From: Akkermansia muciniphila
GTDB taxonomy: Bacteria; Verrucomicrobiota; Verrucomicrobiia; Limisphaerales; F1-80-MAGS106
Direction of reading: 5' to 3'
DNA length: 41,308 bases
Assembly (NCBI GenBank): GCA_945865375.1
Contig: CAMBEJ010000031.1
Coordinates: 1 to 41,308, forward strand
In this document: piece by piece, positions 16,287-24,977 of the stretch
How positions within the stretch are numbered: the first letter of the stretch is position 1
How the letters are laid out: each line of letters begins with the position of its first letter
Program-made: the position numbers and the translations under genes
Notes under the pieces: model-generated
Told to the model about the DNA's origin: nothing
Seen by the model: only the letters and a program-made list of their open reading frames with translations
Databases searched by the model: none

Positions 16287-16315
16287 AAAAAAGTCGCAAG
16301 AATCGTTTTCGACTT
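16287..16315 (-). terminator. Weak candidate terminator below the RND operon
   Basis: On the minus strand AAGTCG and CGACTT form a 6-bp stem with a 13-base loop, followed by TTTT. The stem has only three GC pairs and lies about 180 bases after the RND permease stop. It could end that transcript before the DUF4956 gene, but the signal is weak. The rest of the gap (16242-16498) holds no convincing gene. Confidence 0.25.
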
Positions 16316-16498
16316 ATTTTTGGCTCCGGCAACACGGTTGCGGAATCGATCAACGCCGAGGGGAATAGCCCGGTGCATGTGGTTCTTCGCGTTTTTAATG
16401 GAATGGATTGCGTTCTTAAGACAATTCGGTGATTTCGGTCCGTTAATTGGTCGGATGGAGAACACTTTTCCACTCTAGGCCACATGAAACGCATCCGA

Positions 16499-19400
16499 CT
16501 ACTTCGTTTGGCTTGGGGAGGTTGTCATCATGGATGATGGTTCCTGGCTGGCACGGCCTGGCCTGCTGTAGGCCATGTGATACAGCACCGGCACAGCCAT
16601 GCGGCTGATCAGCAAGGACGCGATCTCTCCAGCCATCAAGGCAATAGCCAAGCCTTGGAAGATGGGGTCGGCGAGAATAACGGAGGCTCCGACGACGACT
16701 GCCAAGGCGGTCAAAAGCATCGGGCGGAAGCGCACTGCGCCAGCATCAACCACCGCTTCCGATAGGGGCATGCCCTCCGCGACTCGCTGTTCGATGAAAT
16801 CCACGAGAATGATGGAATTGCGCACCACGATGCCGGCACCAGCCATGAAACCGATCATCGAAGTCGCCGTGAAAAACGCGCCCATCAATCCGTGCGCGGG
16901 GAGTATGCCCACCAGCGAAAACGGAATCGCCACCATGACAATCAACGGGGTCAGGAACGAACGAAACCAGCCAACCATAAGGATGAAAATCAGCACCAGC
17001 ACGGCGACGAAAGCAGTGCCAAGATCGCGGAATACTTCAAGGGTGATGTGCCACTCGCCATCCCATTTCATCGAAGGCGCGTCATCGGTGAAGGGCTGAC
17101 TGGCATTGTAGATTTTGAGGGACGTGCCGGTGCCTCCGAATTCGCGCGTGTCGAGCGCCTTTAACGCTTTGTTCATGTTCAGGATCGCGTAAACCGGACT
17201 TTCGATGACACCCGCCACGTCGCCGATGACGTAAGTGACGGGCATCAGATTTTTGTGGTAGAGGCTCTTTTCAACCACGGTCTGCTCGACCTTGATTAAT
17301 TCACGCAAGGGCACGAGCGGTGCGGCGGGATTGGCGCTGGAGCGAACGCGCAGAGCGAGCAGTTCCTCCGGCGTCGTGCGGCTGGCACGCGGCAGTTGCA
17401 GAAAAATGTCCACCTCCTCCTTGTCGCGCGGGACGTGGAGTAAATCCACCGACACGCCGCCCACGGCGATCCGCAGCGTTTCGGAAATGGTCGCCGCGCT
17501 GATGCCGTTCAGGGCCGCCTTTTCCTTATCAATTACGAACCGCGCTTTCGGTTGGTCGGCTTCGATATACCAATCCGTATCCACGACTCCAGGTGTGCTC
17601 TTGAAAACTTGGATAACCTTGTTCGCGAGCGCGAGACGGCTCTCCTCGTTCGGACCATAAATCTCTGCGACCAATGTCTGCAATACCGGCGGGCCGGGCG
17701 GCACTTCGGCAACGGCGACACGCGCGCCGTATTTTATGGCAATTTCGGTGACGCGCGGACGGATGCGCTTGGCGATATCGTGGCTTTGGGCCTTTCGCTC
17801 CCCTTTTGAAACCAGATTGATTTGCACGTCGGCGATGTTCGCACCCCGCCGCATGAAGTAATGGCGCACCAGTCCGTTGAAGTTGAACGGCGACGAGACG
17901 CCCGCGTAAATCTGGTAGTCCGTCACCTCCGGTTCGACGCGGACGGCGGAGGCGATTTCGCGGGCACACTGCGCGGTGTCCTCCAGCGCGCTACCTTCGG
18001 GCATGTTGAGGATGATTTGAAATTCACTCTTGTTGTCGAACGGCAGCATCTTGACCTTCACCCAGCCGATGCCCATCAAGGCCATGGCCCCGAGCAGTAA
18101 GCCGAGGATGCTGGCGAGAAAAAGATAACGCCACTTTCGCTGCGCAATCATCGGTCCCATGACGCGGCGATAAATGCGCGTGAAGAAATCCTCCTCGTGT
18201 TCAAACCGGGAGTGCGGATCGCTGTCCTTGGTGGTGCTCGCTGAGACCTCCGTCAGCGTGGAATACTTCTTGCCCCAACCCAGGATGCGAATCGAAGCCC
18301 ACGGAGTCACGATGAAGGCAATCGCCAATGAGAAAAACATGGCCGCGCCGGACCCGACCGGGATCGGGCGCATGTAAGGCCCCATGAGTCCACCCACAAA
18401 ACCCATTGGCAGCACCGCTGCGATAACCGCGAACGTGGCGAGAATGGTGGGATTGCCGACTTCGTTAACCGCTTCCACGGCGATGACCGACCCATTGCGG
18501 CCTTTGTTTTGTGCTAGGTGGAAATGCCGCACGATGTTCTCGACGACGACGATGGCGTCATCCACCAGAATGCCGATGGAGAAAATCAGGGCAAAGAGCG
18601 TGATGCGGTTGAGCGTGTAGCCGTAGAGATAAAAGACCAGCAGTGTCAGCGCTAGCGTGGACGGAATCGCGATGGCCACAATGCCCGACTCCCGCCAGCC
18701 GAGCGTCAGCAAAATCAGCAACGACACACCCACAACGGCGATGCCCATGTGCAGCAGGAGTTCGTTCGATTTCTCCGCCGCTGTCGCGCCGTAGTTCCGC
18801 GTGATGGAAATCTCCACATCGTTCGGAATGGTGCGCCCTTTGAGCGACTCAATCTTCTGCAACACCTGACGCGCGACGGAAATGGCGTTTGCGCCCGGCC
18901 GCTTGGCGATGCTTAACGTGACGGCAGGTTGTTCATCAGCGTTCGCGGCATGCGCCATGCCAGCCCCGAAGAACACGTATTGAGTGGGCTCCGCCGCGTC
19001 GTCTTTGATTTCCGCGACTTCGCGCAAGTAAACGGGCTTATTCTCGAACACACCCACCACTACGTTGCCCACGTCCAGCGCGCTGCTCAGGAAACCGACC
19101 GTCTCGATAATGACTTCACGGCTGTTGCTGGTCATTACCCCGGCGACGGTCTGCCGGTTGGCCTGAGTGAGCATCGGTGCAATTTCCGCCACGCTGAGAT
19201 TGCGGGAAGCCAGCCGGAGCGGATCAAGCAGCACGCGTAATTGTCGTTTCGCGCCGCCTATGATCGTGGTCTCGGCGACCAGTGGCACTTGCTTTACCGA
19301 GTCGTCAATCTGTGCCACGAGCCGCCGCAAGGTGAGATGATCGTAGTTGGCGCTGTGAAACGTCAGTGCCAAAATCGGCACGTCATCAATGGATTTGGGT

Positions 19401-19825
19401 TTGATGAGCGGCAATGAGACACCGTGCGGAATGCGGTCGAAGTTCGACTGCAACTTCTGATTCAGCTTCACCAGACTTTTTTCCACGTCTTCGCCAACCT
19501 TGAAGCGGACGATGACCAGGCTCTCGCCGGGGCGCGAGGTCGAGTAGATATATTCCACGCCTGGAATTTCCCAAAGCAGCTTCTCCATTGGGCGGGTCGC
19601 GCGCTCCTCGACTTCCTTGGCAGTAGAACCCGGCATGGCCACCAGCACATCAATCATCGGCACTTTGATTTGCGGCTCTTCCTCGCGTGGCAGCATGACA
19701 ATGGCCGCAGCGCCAAGCAGCACGGAGGTGATGACCACGAGCGGCGTGAGTTTTGAATCAATAAACGCCCGCGCAATACGACCGGCAATGCCCAGCCCGG
19801 CCTTCGGAGTTTGGGTTGCGGGCAT
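16499..19825 (-). CDS. RND-family efflux permease (AcrB/HAE1-like)
   Basis: A 1108-residue inner-membrane proton-driven exporter. The N-terminal helix is followed by [21 protein letters not shown] and [18 protein letters not shown], the start of the porter domain in HAE1 pumps. TM4 has [19 protein letters not shown] with the paired aspartates of the proton relay. The second half repeats the pattern ([39 protein letters not shown]). Length fits the family. Start: ATG 19825 overlaps the adaptor stop as TGATG, so the two are translationally coupled; a GTG one codon upstream is an alternative. No outer-membrane TolC-like factor is encoded here. Substrate is unknown; the motif set fits the drug or hydrophobe class rather than the metal (CusA) class. 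Confidence 0.93.
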   Translation of the reverse strand: MPATQTPKAGLGIAGRIARAFIDSKLTPLVVITSVLLGAAAIVMLPREEEPQIKVPMIDVLVAMPGSTAKEVEERATRPMEKLLWEIPGVEYIYSTSRPGESLVIVRFKVGEDVEKSLVKLNQKLQSNFDRIPHGVSLPLIKPKSIDDVPILALTFHSANYDHLTLRRLVAQIDDSVKQVPLVAETTIIGGAKRQLRVLLDPLRLASRNLSVAEIAPMLTQANRQTVAGVMTSNSREVIIETVGFLSSALDVGNVVVGVFENKPVYLREVAEIKDDAAEPTQYVFFGAGMAHAANADEQPAVTLSIAKRPGANAISVARQVLQKIESLKGRTIPNDVEISITRNYGATAAEKSNELLLHMGIAVVGVSLLILLTLGWRESGIVAIAIPSTLALTLLVFYLYGYTLNRITLFALIFSIGILVDDAIVVVENIVRHFHLAQNKGRNGSVIAVEAVNEVGNPTILATFAVIAAVLPMGFVGGLMGPYMRPIPVGSGAAMFFSLAIAFIVTPWASIRILGWGKKYSTLTEVSASTTKDSDPHSRFEHEEDFFTRIYRRVMGPMIAQRKWRYLFLASILGLLLGAMALMGIGWVKVKMLPFDNKSEFQIILNMPEGSALEDTAQCAREIASAVRVEPEVTDYQIYAGVSSPFNFNGLVRHYFMRRGANIADVQINLVSKGERKAQSHDIAKRIRPRVTEIAIKYGARVAVAEVPPGPPVLQTLVAEIYGPNEESRLALANKVIQVFKSTPGVVDTDWYIEADQPKARFVIDKEKAALNGISAATISETLRIAVGGVSVDLLHVPRDKEEVDIFLQLPRASRTTPEELLALRVRSSANPAAPLVPLRELIKVEQTVVEKSLYHKNLMPVTYVIGDVAGVIESPVYAILNMNKALKALDTREFGGTGTSLKIYNASQPFTDDAPSMKWDGEWHITLEVFRDLGTAFVAVLVLIFILMVGWFRSFLTPLIVMVAIPFSLVGILPAHGLMGAFFTATSMIGFMAGAGIVVRNSIILVDFIEQRVAEGMPLSEAVVDAGAVRFRPMLLTALAVVVGASVILADPIFQGLAIALMAGEIASLLISRMAVPVLYHMAYSRPGRASQEPSSMMTTSPSQTK

Positions 19826-20952
19826 CACCTCGCCTCCACGGGTTGTCCGTCAGTCAACTGTGCCGCTCCCTCCACCACCACGGCGTCGCCCGCACGGAGG
19901 CCGGAAAGAATTTCCATTTCCTCACCCACGCGTTTCCCGGTCCTCACGAGACGCCACTGCGCGTGTTGGTTCGCGACTGTGAAGACAATCTCTAATTGAC
20001 CGCGCTGGACGACTGCCGCTAGCGGCACCCGCATAGAATTGCCTTCCCCGACCGGGACGACCAGCCGCGCAAACTGACCCGAACTCAAGCCGGGCTGTTT
20101 TGATAGATCTACCTTGACCCGAATCGTGCGGCTCACCGAGTCAGCGGTGGGGGCGATTTCACTGACCGTACCGCTGAGCTCTCCGCGCACGCCATCCACG
20201 CGGGCGGCGAGACGGGCATCGCGGTGAACATGGGTAGCGATGGCTTGGGGCACGTCGGCTTCCAGTTGCAAGGCTGATGGGTCTTCGATGGAAACTAAGG
20301 GTTTGCCGGGGGCGGCGAAATCGCCCACGTCGGCCCATTTCTTCGTCACCACGCCCTCAAACGGTGCGACGACTTCCGCATAGCTCATCATCGCTTTCGC
20401 TTCGGCGGCCGCGCCTTTGGCCACACGGTGTCGAGATTCAGCCCCATCCCGCTCCGCCCGCGTGACGGACTGCTGCTCGAAGAGCGTTGAGCTGCGTTTC
20501 CAGTCGCGTTCCGCCTGCTCCAGTGAAGCTTCCGCCTGCTCCAGACGAGCGTTGATCTCGGCGGCATCCAGCCGGGCGACCAGTTCGCCCGCTTTGACTC
20601 GCTGCCCCAACACCACCGGCAACTTGTCGATGCGCCCGCTCAACTTCGCTTCCAGGGTCGCATGAAGTTTAGCCCGCACCGTGCCGACGACTTCTTCGGT
20701 TATTGTTTGCGGCTTGCGCTGAATGGTCTGAATGCGAACCGCCGCGGTCGGGAGGATGGATGAATTGGCCTTTGAATGTTCCGGCTTTGCGCCACAACCG
20801 CTGAAACACAGCGCCGCCGCGAGGACCGCGATCGGCCAAAAACTGTAGCAGCCGACGTCAGGAGGCTCTAACTTGTCGGTCAGGATCGCACGAGATGAAA
20901 TTAGAGCCTCCTGACGTCGGCTGCTGCGAAGAAAGTTGAAGAATCGTTTCAT
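19825..20952 (-). CDS. RND periplasmic adaptor lipoprotein with a repeat-encoded insert in its signal peptide
   Basis: A 375-residue membrane-fusion protein (HlyD/AcrA type) that links the RND permease to the outer membrane. It shows the lipoyl-like half motifs ([21 protein letters not shown] and [19 protein letters not shown]), a helical hairpin between them, and a beta-barrel region ([22 protein letters not shown]). The signal peptide starts MKRFFNFL. It then carries 29 residues encoded by palindromic repeat family 2 (RSSRRQEAL … PPDVGCYS), followed by the hydrophobic core [16 protein letters not shown], whose Cys is a likely lipidation site. The insert is in frame, and no alternative start exists between it and the core. 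A longer upstream frame to 21132 would overlap the thioredoxin fragment and is rejected. Confidence 0.9.
   Translation of the reverse strand: MKRFFNFLRSSRRQEALISSRAILTDKLEPPDVGCYSFWPIAVLAAALCFSGCGAKPEHSKANSSILPTAAVRIQTIQRKPQTITEEVVGTVRAKLHATLEAKLSGRIDKLPVVLGQRVKAGELVARLDAAEINARLEQAEASLEQAERDWKRSSTLFEQQSVTRAERDGAESRHRVAKGAAAEAKAMMSYAEVVAPFEGVVTKKWADVGDFAAPGKPLVSIEDPSALQLEADVPQAIATHVHRDARLAARVDGVRGELSGTVSEIAPTADSVSRTIRVKVDLSKQPGLSSGQFARLVVPVGEGNSMRVPLAAVVQRGQLEIVFTVANQHAQWRLVRTGKRVGEEMEILSGLRAGDAVVVEGAAQLTDGQPVEAR
20845..20927. repeat. Palindromic repeat family 2, copy inside the adaptor coding sequence
   Basis: The arms 20845-20871 and 20901-20927 are complementary at 26 of 27 positions, with a 29-base loop. 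The arms match the intergenic copy at 10144-10213. Here the element lies within codons 9-37 of the adaptor gene and keeps the reading frame open on the minus strand. Confidence 0.9.
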
Positions 20953-20953
20953 A

Positions 20954-21190
20954 TCATTTGGCCGTCGACCGGGAAGGAAGGACTTTGCATGGACCACACC
21001 AGGACGCGTAGAAATCCACCACCACAGGCAAGGAGGATTGAATGACCTCCGCTTCAAACTGACTTTCCTGGATGCGGCGGACTTGTGGCGTGGAGGCGTT
21101 GACGGCAGCCGAACCGCTCCGGCCCGAGGCAAGGTGAAACATCAAACCGAGCAAGACACCGAACAGTGCCAGTATTTCTTCGCACTTCAT
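20954..21190 (-). pseudogene. Thioredoxin-like protein truncated just after CGPC
   Basis: The frame starts [20 protein letters not shown], a signal or anchor segment, and continues into a thioredoxin fold ([16 protein letters not shown]). It then runs PSRSTAK and stops. The remaining 60 or so residues of the fold, including the cis-Pro loop, are gone, so it cannot be a working thioredoxin. No other frame downstream restores them. The stop is one base before the adaptor start, so translation of this remnant may still feed the adaptor gene. A deletion joining the CGPC codons to the adaptor leader is the simplest explanation. It lies 64 bases below the methyltransferase stop. Confidence 0.75.
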
Positions 21191-21254
21191 ATTACATCGC
21201 TGTTGGGTTTGAGCCGTGAGGAAAGGGTCAGTTACAAAGTGAATTGGTAGATTG

Positions 21255-21752
21255 TTAATGCCGGTTTGGCGTGCGACGGAAGCGCGGGATGAAACGCGGA
21301 ACGCGGCGTTCGTAGTCCGCATAGCCGGAAAAGTGTTCTCGCAGCCAGCGCTCTTCACGGCGCGCTTTGGCGTGGAAGAACGGAATCAAAACCAGCGCCG
21401 CGATGAGAGCCGGCCAGCTTTGCCAGATCAGCGACCACCCCAGTGACGCCAGCATGACGCTGATATAGAGCGGATGCCGGACGTGTCCATAGAGACCGTG
21501 TTGCACCAGCTCCGAGCCCTCGCGCGGCTGGGGAAAGGGCGTGCGATTTCGCCCAAGCACGATGACTCCGGTGACGCCAAAGTAACCGCCCGCAACAAAC
21601 AACCCGGCGCCCGTCACAATCACCGGCAGGCGCGTCCAGTCGCCGTGAAATATCGCGCCAAGCACGATGACCGGCGTCATCAGGATGGATTGCACCACGA
21701 CCCACGCGCCGCCGCGAGCGAAGAAACCATGAGCCCTGAGCGAGTCAGTCAT
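21255..21752 (-). CDS. ICMT/PEMT-like membrane methyltransferase
   Basis: A 165-residue integral membrane protein with about four hydrophobic segments. The C-terminal half has the isoprenylcysteine carboxyl methyltransferase signature: [23 protein letters not shown], where the RHPxY binds S-adenosylmethionine, and [27 protein letters not shown]. Bacterial members methylate unknown small molecules, lipids or isoprenoids. It heads a minus-strand group with the thioredoxin fragment and the RND adaptor and permease, but spacing (64 bases to the next start) makes co-transcription likely rather than certain. No strong ribosome binding site precedes the ATG. Confidence 0.85.
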   Translation of the reverse strand: MTDSLRAHGFFARGGAWVVVQSILMTPVIVLGAIFHGDWTRLPVIVTGAGLFVAGGYFGVTGVIVLGRNRTPFPQPREGSELVQHGLYGHVRHPLYISVMLASLGWSLIWQSWPALIAALVLIPFFHAKARREERWLREHFSGYADYERRVPRFIPRFRRTPNRH

Positions 21753-21954
21753 GGTGAAGTAATGATCTCTCCGGGATGGGGCGCGTTGTGCATGGGCCTA
21801 GCTTTCCTTCTCTTTCAGTGATAATCAACCAAATCACGGTCGCGGGGTTCCCCGTCTTCAACGCGGAAAATGTTCTGTCATTCACTTTCGCTGTCGCTCA
21901 TGCTCCTGCGATTCCCGGCTGGAGCACTCGCTGCCGTCCTGCTCCGCTCAAAAA

Positions 21955-24207
21955 ATGATGTTCATGCGAAACCACCCCTGTAGCCTCGTAATTGACCCAG
22001 CACCCACGCCTCCATCCGTCGACGCACAACCGCATGGTCACACCACCACCCTCCTCGCGAGGACCAAAAGATTTGCCTCGCGATTACTCATTTTTGCATT
22101 GGTTTTGGCCGGATTGGCGCTCCCGTTGACCACTTTCGGCGCGAGCGCGGGCGCTCCACCCGCCAACGTCGATTGGCCAGCTTATCTTGGCGATAAAAGT
22201 CGAAATCTTTACTCGCCGATCCAGCAGATCAACCGGAGCAATGTCGCTCAACTGAAAGTCGCATGGGCTTATGACACGGGTGACAAAGGCGAATACCAGG
22301 CCAACAATCTGATTATCGACGGGGTGCTTTACACCGCATCTCCCACCCGCAAGGTCATCGCGCTCGATGCCGCCACGGGTCGGGAGCTCTGGAAATGGGA
22401 CCCTCGATCCGAAAGGCCCGGATCCGGAGGCGGTCGGCAGCGCGGCTTGGTGTTCTGGCAGAATGACACCGGCGGTGAACACCGGCTTTTCACCAGCGCT
22501 GGCAACCATCTCTACGCTCTCGATCTGAAATCCGGCCAACCGGTCCGGAGCTTCGGAGAGAATGGTTCGATACACCTGGGTGCCGGCTTGGATGTGGAAG
22601 GGACGCCTGGGGTCGGCCTCAACACACCGGGCGTTACTTATAAGGATCTGCTGATCATCGGGGGCATCGGCGGTCCCGGCGCTGTTCGCGCGTTCGATGT
22701 CAGGACGGGTCTGCGGCGCTGGATATTTCATCTGATTCCGCGTCCAGGCGAATTGGGTTACGATACCTGGCCCGCCGACGCCTACAAAAGCGCTACCGGG
22801 CTCATGCCATGGTCTGGCCAATCGCTGGACGAAAAGCGGGGGATTGTTTACATCCCAACCAAGACGGCGGAACCCGATTTCTACGGCGGCAATCGTCACG
22901 GGGCGAATCTCTTCGCGAACAGCCTTGTCGCCCTCGATGCTTGGACGGGGAAACGCCTGTGGCATTATCAGATCGTACACCACGACCTGCTGGACAAGGA
23001 CCTGCCTTGTCCTCCGGTTCTTTTGACGGTGACCCACGGTGGCAAAAAAATCGACGCTGTGGCCCAAGGTACTAAACATGGCCGGTTGTTCGTGTTTAAT
23101 CGCGTCACCGGTGCCCCCCTCTGGCCGATCGAGGAGAAACCGGTTCCGCAATCGAATCTTCGGGGCGAGCAGGCATGGCCGACTCAACCTTTTCCAACCA
23201 AACCTGCGGCGCTCATGCGGCAAGGGTACGGGGAAGCGGATGTCTCAAACATTTCGCCCCAAGCTTACACGAACACGCTGGAACGAATCCGGCTCTCACC
23301 CAACTTCGGACCGTTTCCCTCGCCCAGTCTCAAGGAGACGGTCATGTTCCCCGGATTCGATGGCGGCATGGAATGGGGTGGGGGAGCCGCTGATCCCGAC
23401 GGGATTTACTATGTCAACGTCAACGAGATGCCCTGGCTCATGCAGATGGTGGAGACACGTCGTGCCGACGGCAGTTCCGTCCCGCGCGGCGAGCGGGATT
23501 ACATGGCTTTTTGCGCGCCTTGCCACGGACTGGATCGCGCCGGCAACCCGCTCGGTGGATTTCCCTCCCTCATTGACGTGGGAAGCCGAAAGCCTCGCGA
23601 GCAACTGTCGCTCATGACCAAACAGGGCGCCGGGCGGATGCCCGCCTTCGATCAAATCTCCGATGCCCAGCGCAACGCCATCCTGGATTATGTGCTCGGC
23701 GCGGCCCCACCCTCGGCCTCACGTCGCGAAGTTGAAAATGTGGCCTCAGCGGCCGAGAAGACCACGCCGCCGTACGCTTTTTCCGGATTCCGTCGCTGGT
23801 TGGATGCGGAAGGTTACCCTGCCATCAAGCCGCCTTGGGGCACGTTGAACGCCGTGGACCTCAATACTGGCGAAATCAAATGGAAAGTTCCGCTGGGCGA
23901 GTACGCGAAATTGAAAGCCCGCGGCATTCCGCCAACAGGCACGGAGAACTATGGCGGACCGGTAGTGACGGAGGGTGGCCTGGTTTTTATCGCCGCCACG
24001 GCGGACGAAACCATCCGTGCGTTTGACAAGAAGACCGGCGCCGTCCTCTGGCAGGCTGAGCTGCCGTTTGGGGGGAATGCCACTCCAAGCACTTACATGG
24101 TGAACGGCCGCCAATTTCTCGTGATCTCCGCCGGCGGAGGAAAATCAGGCCGCCCCGCCGGCGGCAGCATCGTCGCCTTCGCTCTCCCGGAACGACCGCG
24201 CGATTAG
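21955..24207 (+). CDS. PQQ-dependent dehydrogenase with an inserted cytochrome c domain
   Basis: A roughly 750-residue periplasmic quinoprotein oxidising a sugar or alcohol. The signal segment is unusually far in (residues 38-63, RTKRFASRLLIFALVLAGLALPL), so the true start may lie downstream of the ATG at 21955. The beta-propeller starts with DWPAYLGDKSRNLYSPIQQINRSNV and shows repeated W-docking blades (VIALDAATGRELWKWD, LVALDAWTGKRLWHY). YQIVHHDLLDKDLP is typical of PQQ glucose-dehydrogenase-like proteins. At about residues 510-590 a c-type cytochrome domain interrupts the propeller: FCAPCHGLDRAGNPLGG with CxxCH, and GAGRMPAFDQIS supplying the likely axial Met. The last blades follow (NAVDLNTGEIKWKVPLGE). 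The inserted haem could accept electrons from PQQH2 internally. No separate cytochrome or PQQ biosynthesis gene is nearby. Confidence 0.92.
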   Translation: MMFMRNHPCSLVIDPAPTPPSVDAQPHGHTTTLLARTKRFASRLLIFALVLAGLALPLTTFGASAGAPPANVDWPAYLGDKSRNLYSPIQQINRSNVAQLKVAWAYDTGDKGEYQANNLIIDGVLYTASPTRKVIALDAATGRELWKWDPRSERPGSGGGRQRGLVFWQNDTGGEHRLFTSAGNHLYALDLKSGQPVRSFGENGSIHLGAGLDVEGTPGVGLNTPGVTYKDLLIIGGIGGPGAVRAFDVRTGLRRWIFHLIPRPGELGYDTWPADAYKSATGLMPWSGQSLDEKRGIVYIPTKTAEPDFYGGNRHGANLFANSLVALDAWTGKRLWHYQIVHHDLLDKDLPCPPVLLTVTHGGKKIDAVAQGTKHGRLFVFNRVTGAPLWPIEEKPVPQSNLRGEQAWPTQPFPTKPAALMRQGYGEADVSNISPQAYTNTLERIRLSPNFGPFPSPSLKETVMFPGFDGGMEWGGGAADPDGIYYVNVNEMPWLMQMVETRRADGSSVPRGERDYMAFCAPCHGLDRAGNPLGGFPSLIDVGSRKPREQLSLMTKQGAGRMPAFDQISDAQRNAILDYVLGAAPPSASRREVENVASAAEKTTPPYAFSGFRRWLDAEGYPAIKPPWGTLNAVDLNTGEIKWKVPLGEYAKLKARGIPPTGTENYGGPVVTEGGLVFIAATADETIRAFDKKTGAVLWQAELPFGGNATPSTYMVNGRQFLVISAGGGKSGRPAGGSIVAFALPERPRD

Positions 24208-24236
24208 ATTCTACTTCCGCATGCACCGGTTCCCTC

Positions 24237-24253
24237 GCGCAGTGCGCTTTTTT
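24237..24253 (+). terminator. Weak candidate terminator after the PQQ dehydrogenase
   Basis: GCGC-AGT-GCGC followed by TTTTTT, 29 bases after the stop. The stem is only 4 bp, so this is a marginal intrinsic terminator. Confidence 0.25.
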
Positions 24254-24301
24254 CAGTTTCAAACCGGAGTGATCTCAGTCAAAGTTCGGTGCGAATAGAC
24301 C

Positions 24302-24820
24302 ATGCATCCAGCTACATTTTTTCAGCACTGCCCTCGCTGTGGGTTCCGCGCTGCGGAGACTCGTTCCGCGGGTCCATTTCATTGTGACAACTGTGATTTC
24401 CAGTATTATTTCAACCCGGCCATCGCGGCGGCCGCTTTTGTTTTGCGCGAGGATGGAGCCGCGTTGTTCATTCGCCGATCCAAGGAGCCGGCCAAAGGAA
24501 AGCTGGCGCTTCCAGGAGGGTTCATCGATGCCGGAGAAACCGCCGAGGACGCCGTGCGGCGGGAGGTTCGCGAAGAGGTTGACCTGGAGTTGGATGAGCT
24601 GCGTTATTTTACTTCGCATCCCAACCAATACTCGTATCGCGGTGTCGTGTATCCAGTGTTGGACTTGTTTTTTGTCGCGCGAACTAAACACCCTCACCGA
24701 GCCCAAGCCTTGGACGGCGTCGAGGGCTTCGAATGGATCCAACCAGCGGATGTGGATTTGGGCGAAATAGCCTTTCCTTCCATCCAGAAGGCATTGGAAT
24801 TGATGCGAGCCGCAGGATGA
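24302..24820 (+). CDS. Nudix hydrolase with N-terminal zinc ribbon (NudC-like)
   Basis: A 172-residue cytoplasmic hydrolase of nucleoside-diphosphate derivatives. Residues 9-36 form a four-Cys zinc ribbon (CPRCG … CDNCD). The Nudix box is LPGGFIDAGETAEDAVRREVREEVDLE, which matches GX5EX7REUXEEXGU except that the last Gly is Asp. The zinc ribbon and the tail (EIAFPSIQKALELM) resemble NADH pyrophosphatase (NudC) and related ADP-ribose/NAD hydrolases, but the SQPWPFPxS motif of true NudC is absent, so substrate is open. It is 94 bases after the PQQ dehydrogenase, perhaps with its own promoter. Confidence 0.88.
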   Translation: MHPATFFQHCPRCGFRAAETRSAGPFHCDNCDFQYYFNPAIAAAAFVLREDGAALFIRRSKEPAKGKLALPGGFIDAGETAEDAVRREVREEVDLELDELRYFTSHPNQYSYRGVVYPVLDLFFVARTKHPHRAQALDGVEGFEWIQPADVDLGEIAFPSIQKALELMRAAG

Positions 24821-24977
24821 TTGATTGTGTCCTAATTTTTGAACTTGAATGTTCGCGAATGCGTAGAAGAATCCCCGAAATGCCCCTGCACACACTTCAA
24901 CCCGGTGTTTTGCCTCAGAGTTTTCGCTTGAAACATCGTCAAGCACTCTGCTTAATCCATCGCAACTCAAGAGCTTT

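Noticed and set aside
16227-16478. An 83-codon plus-strand frame between DUF4956 and the RND permease
   Set aside because: It has no ribosome binding site or domain, and overlaps the start of DUF4956 on the opposite strand.
20953-21132. Upstream extension of the RND adaptor
   Set aside because: The extra 60 residues are the thioredoxin remnant read in another frame, and the signal peptide begins at 20952.
22084-23223. A 379-codon minus-strand frame
   Set aside because: It is antisense to the PQQ dehydrogenase and has no family resemblance.
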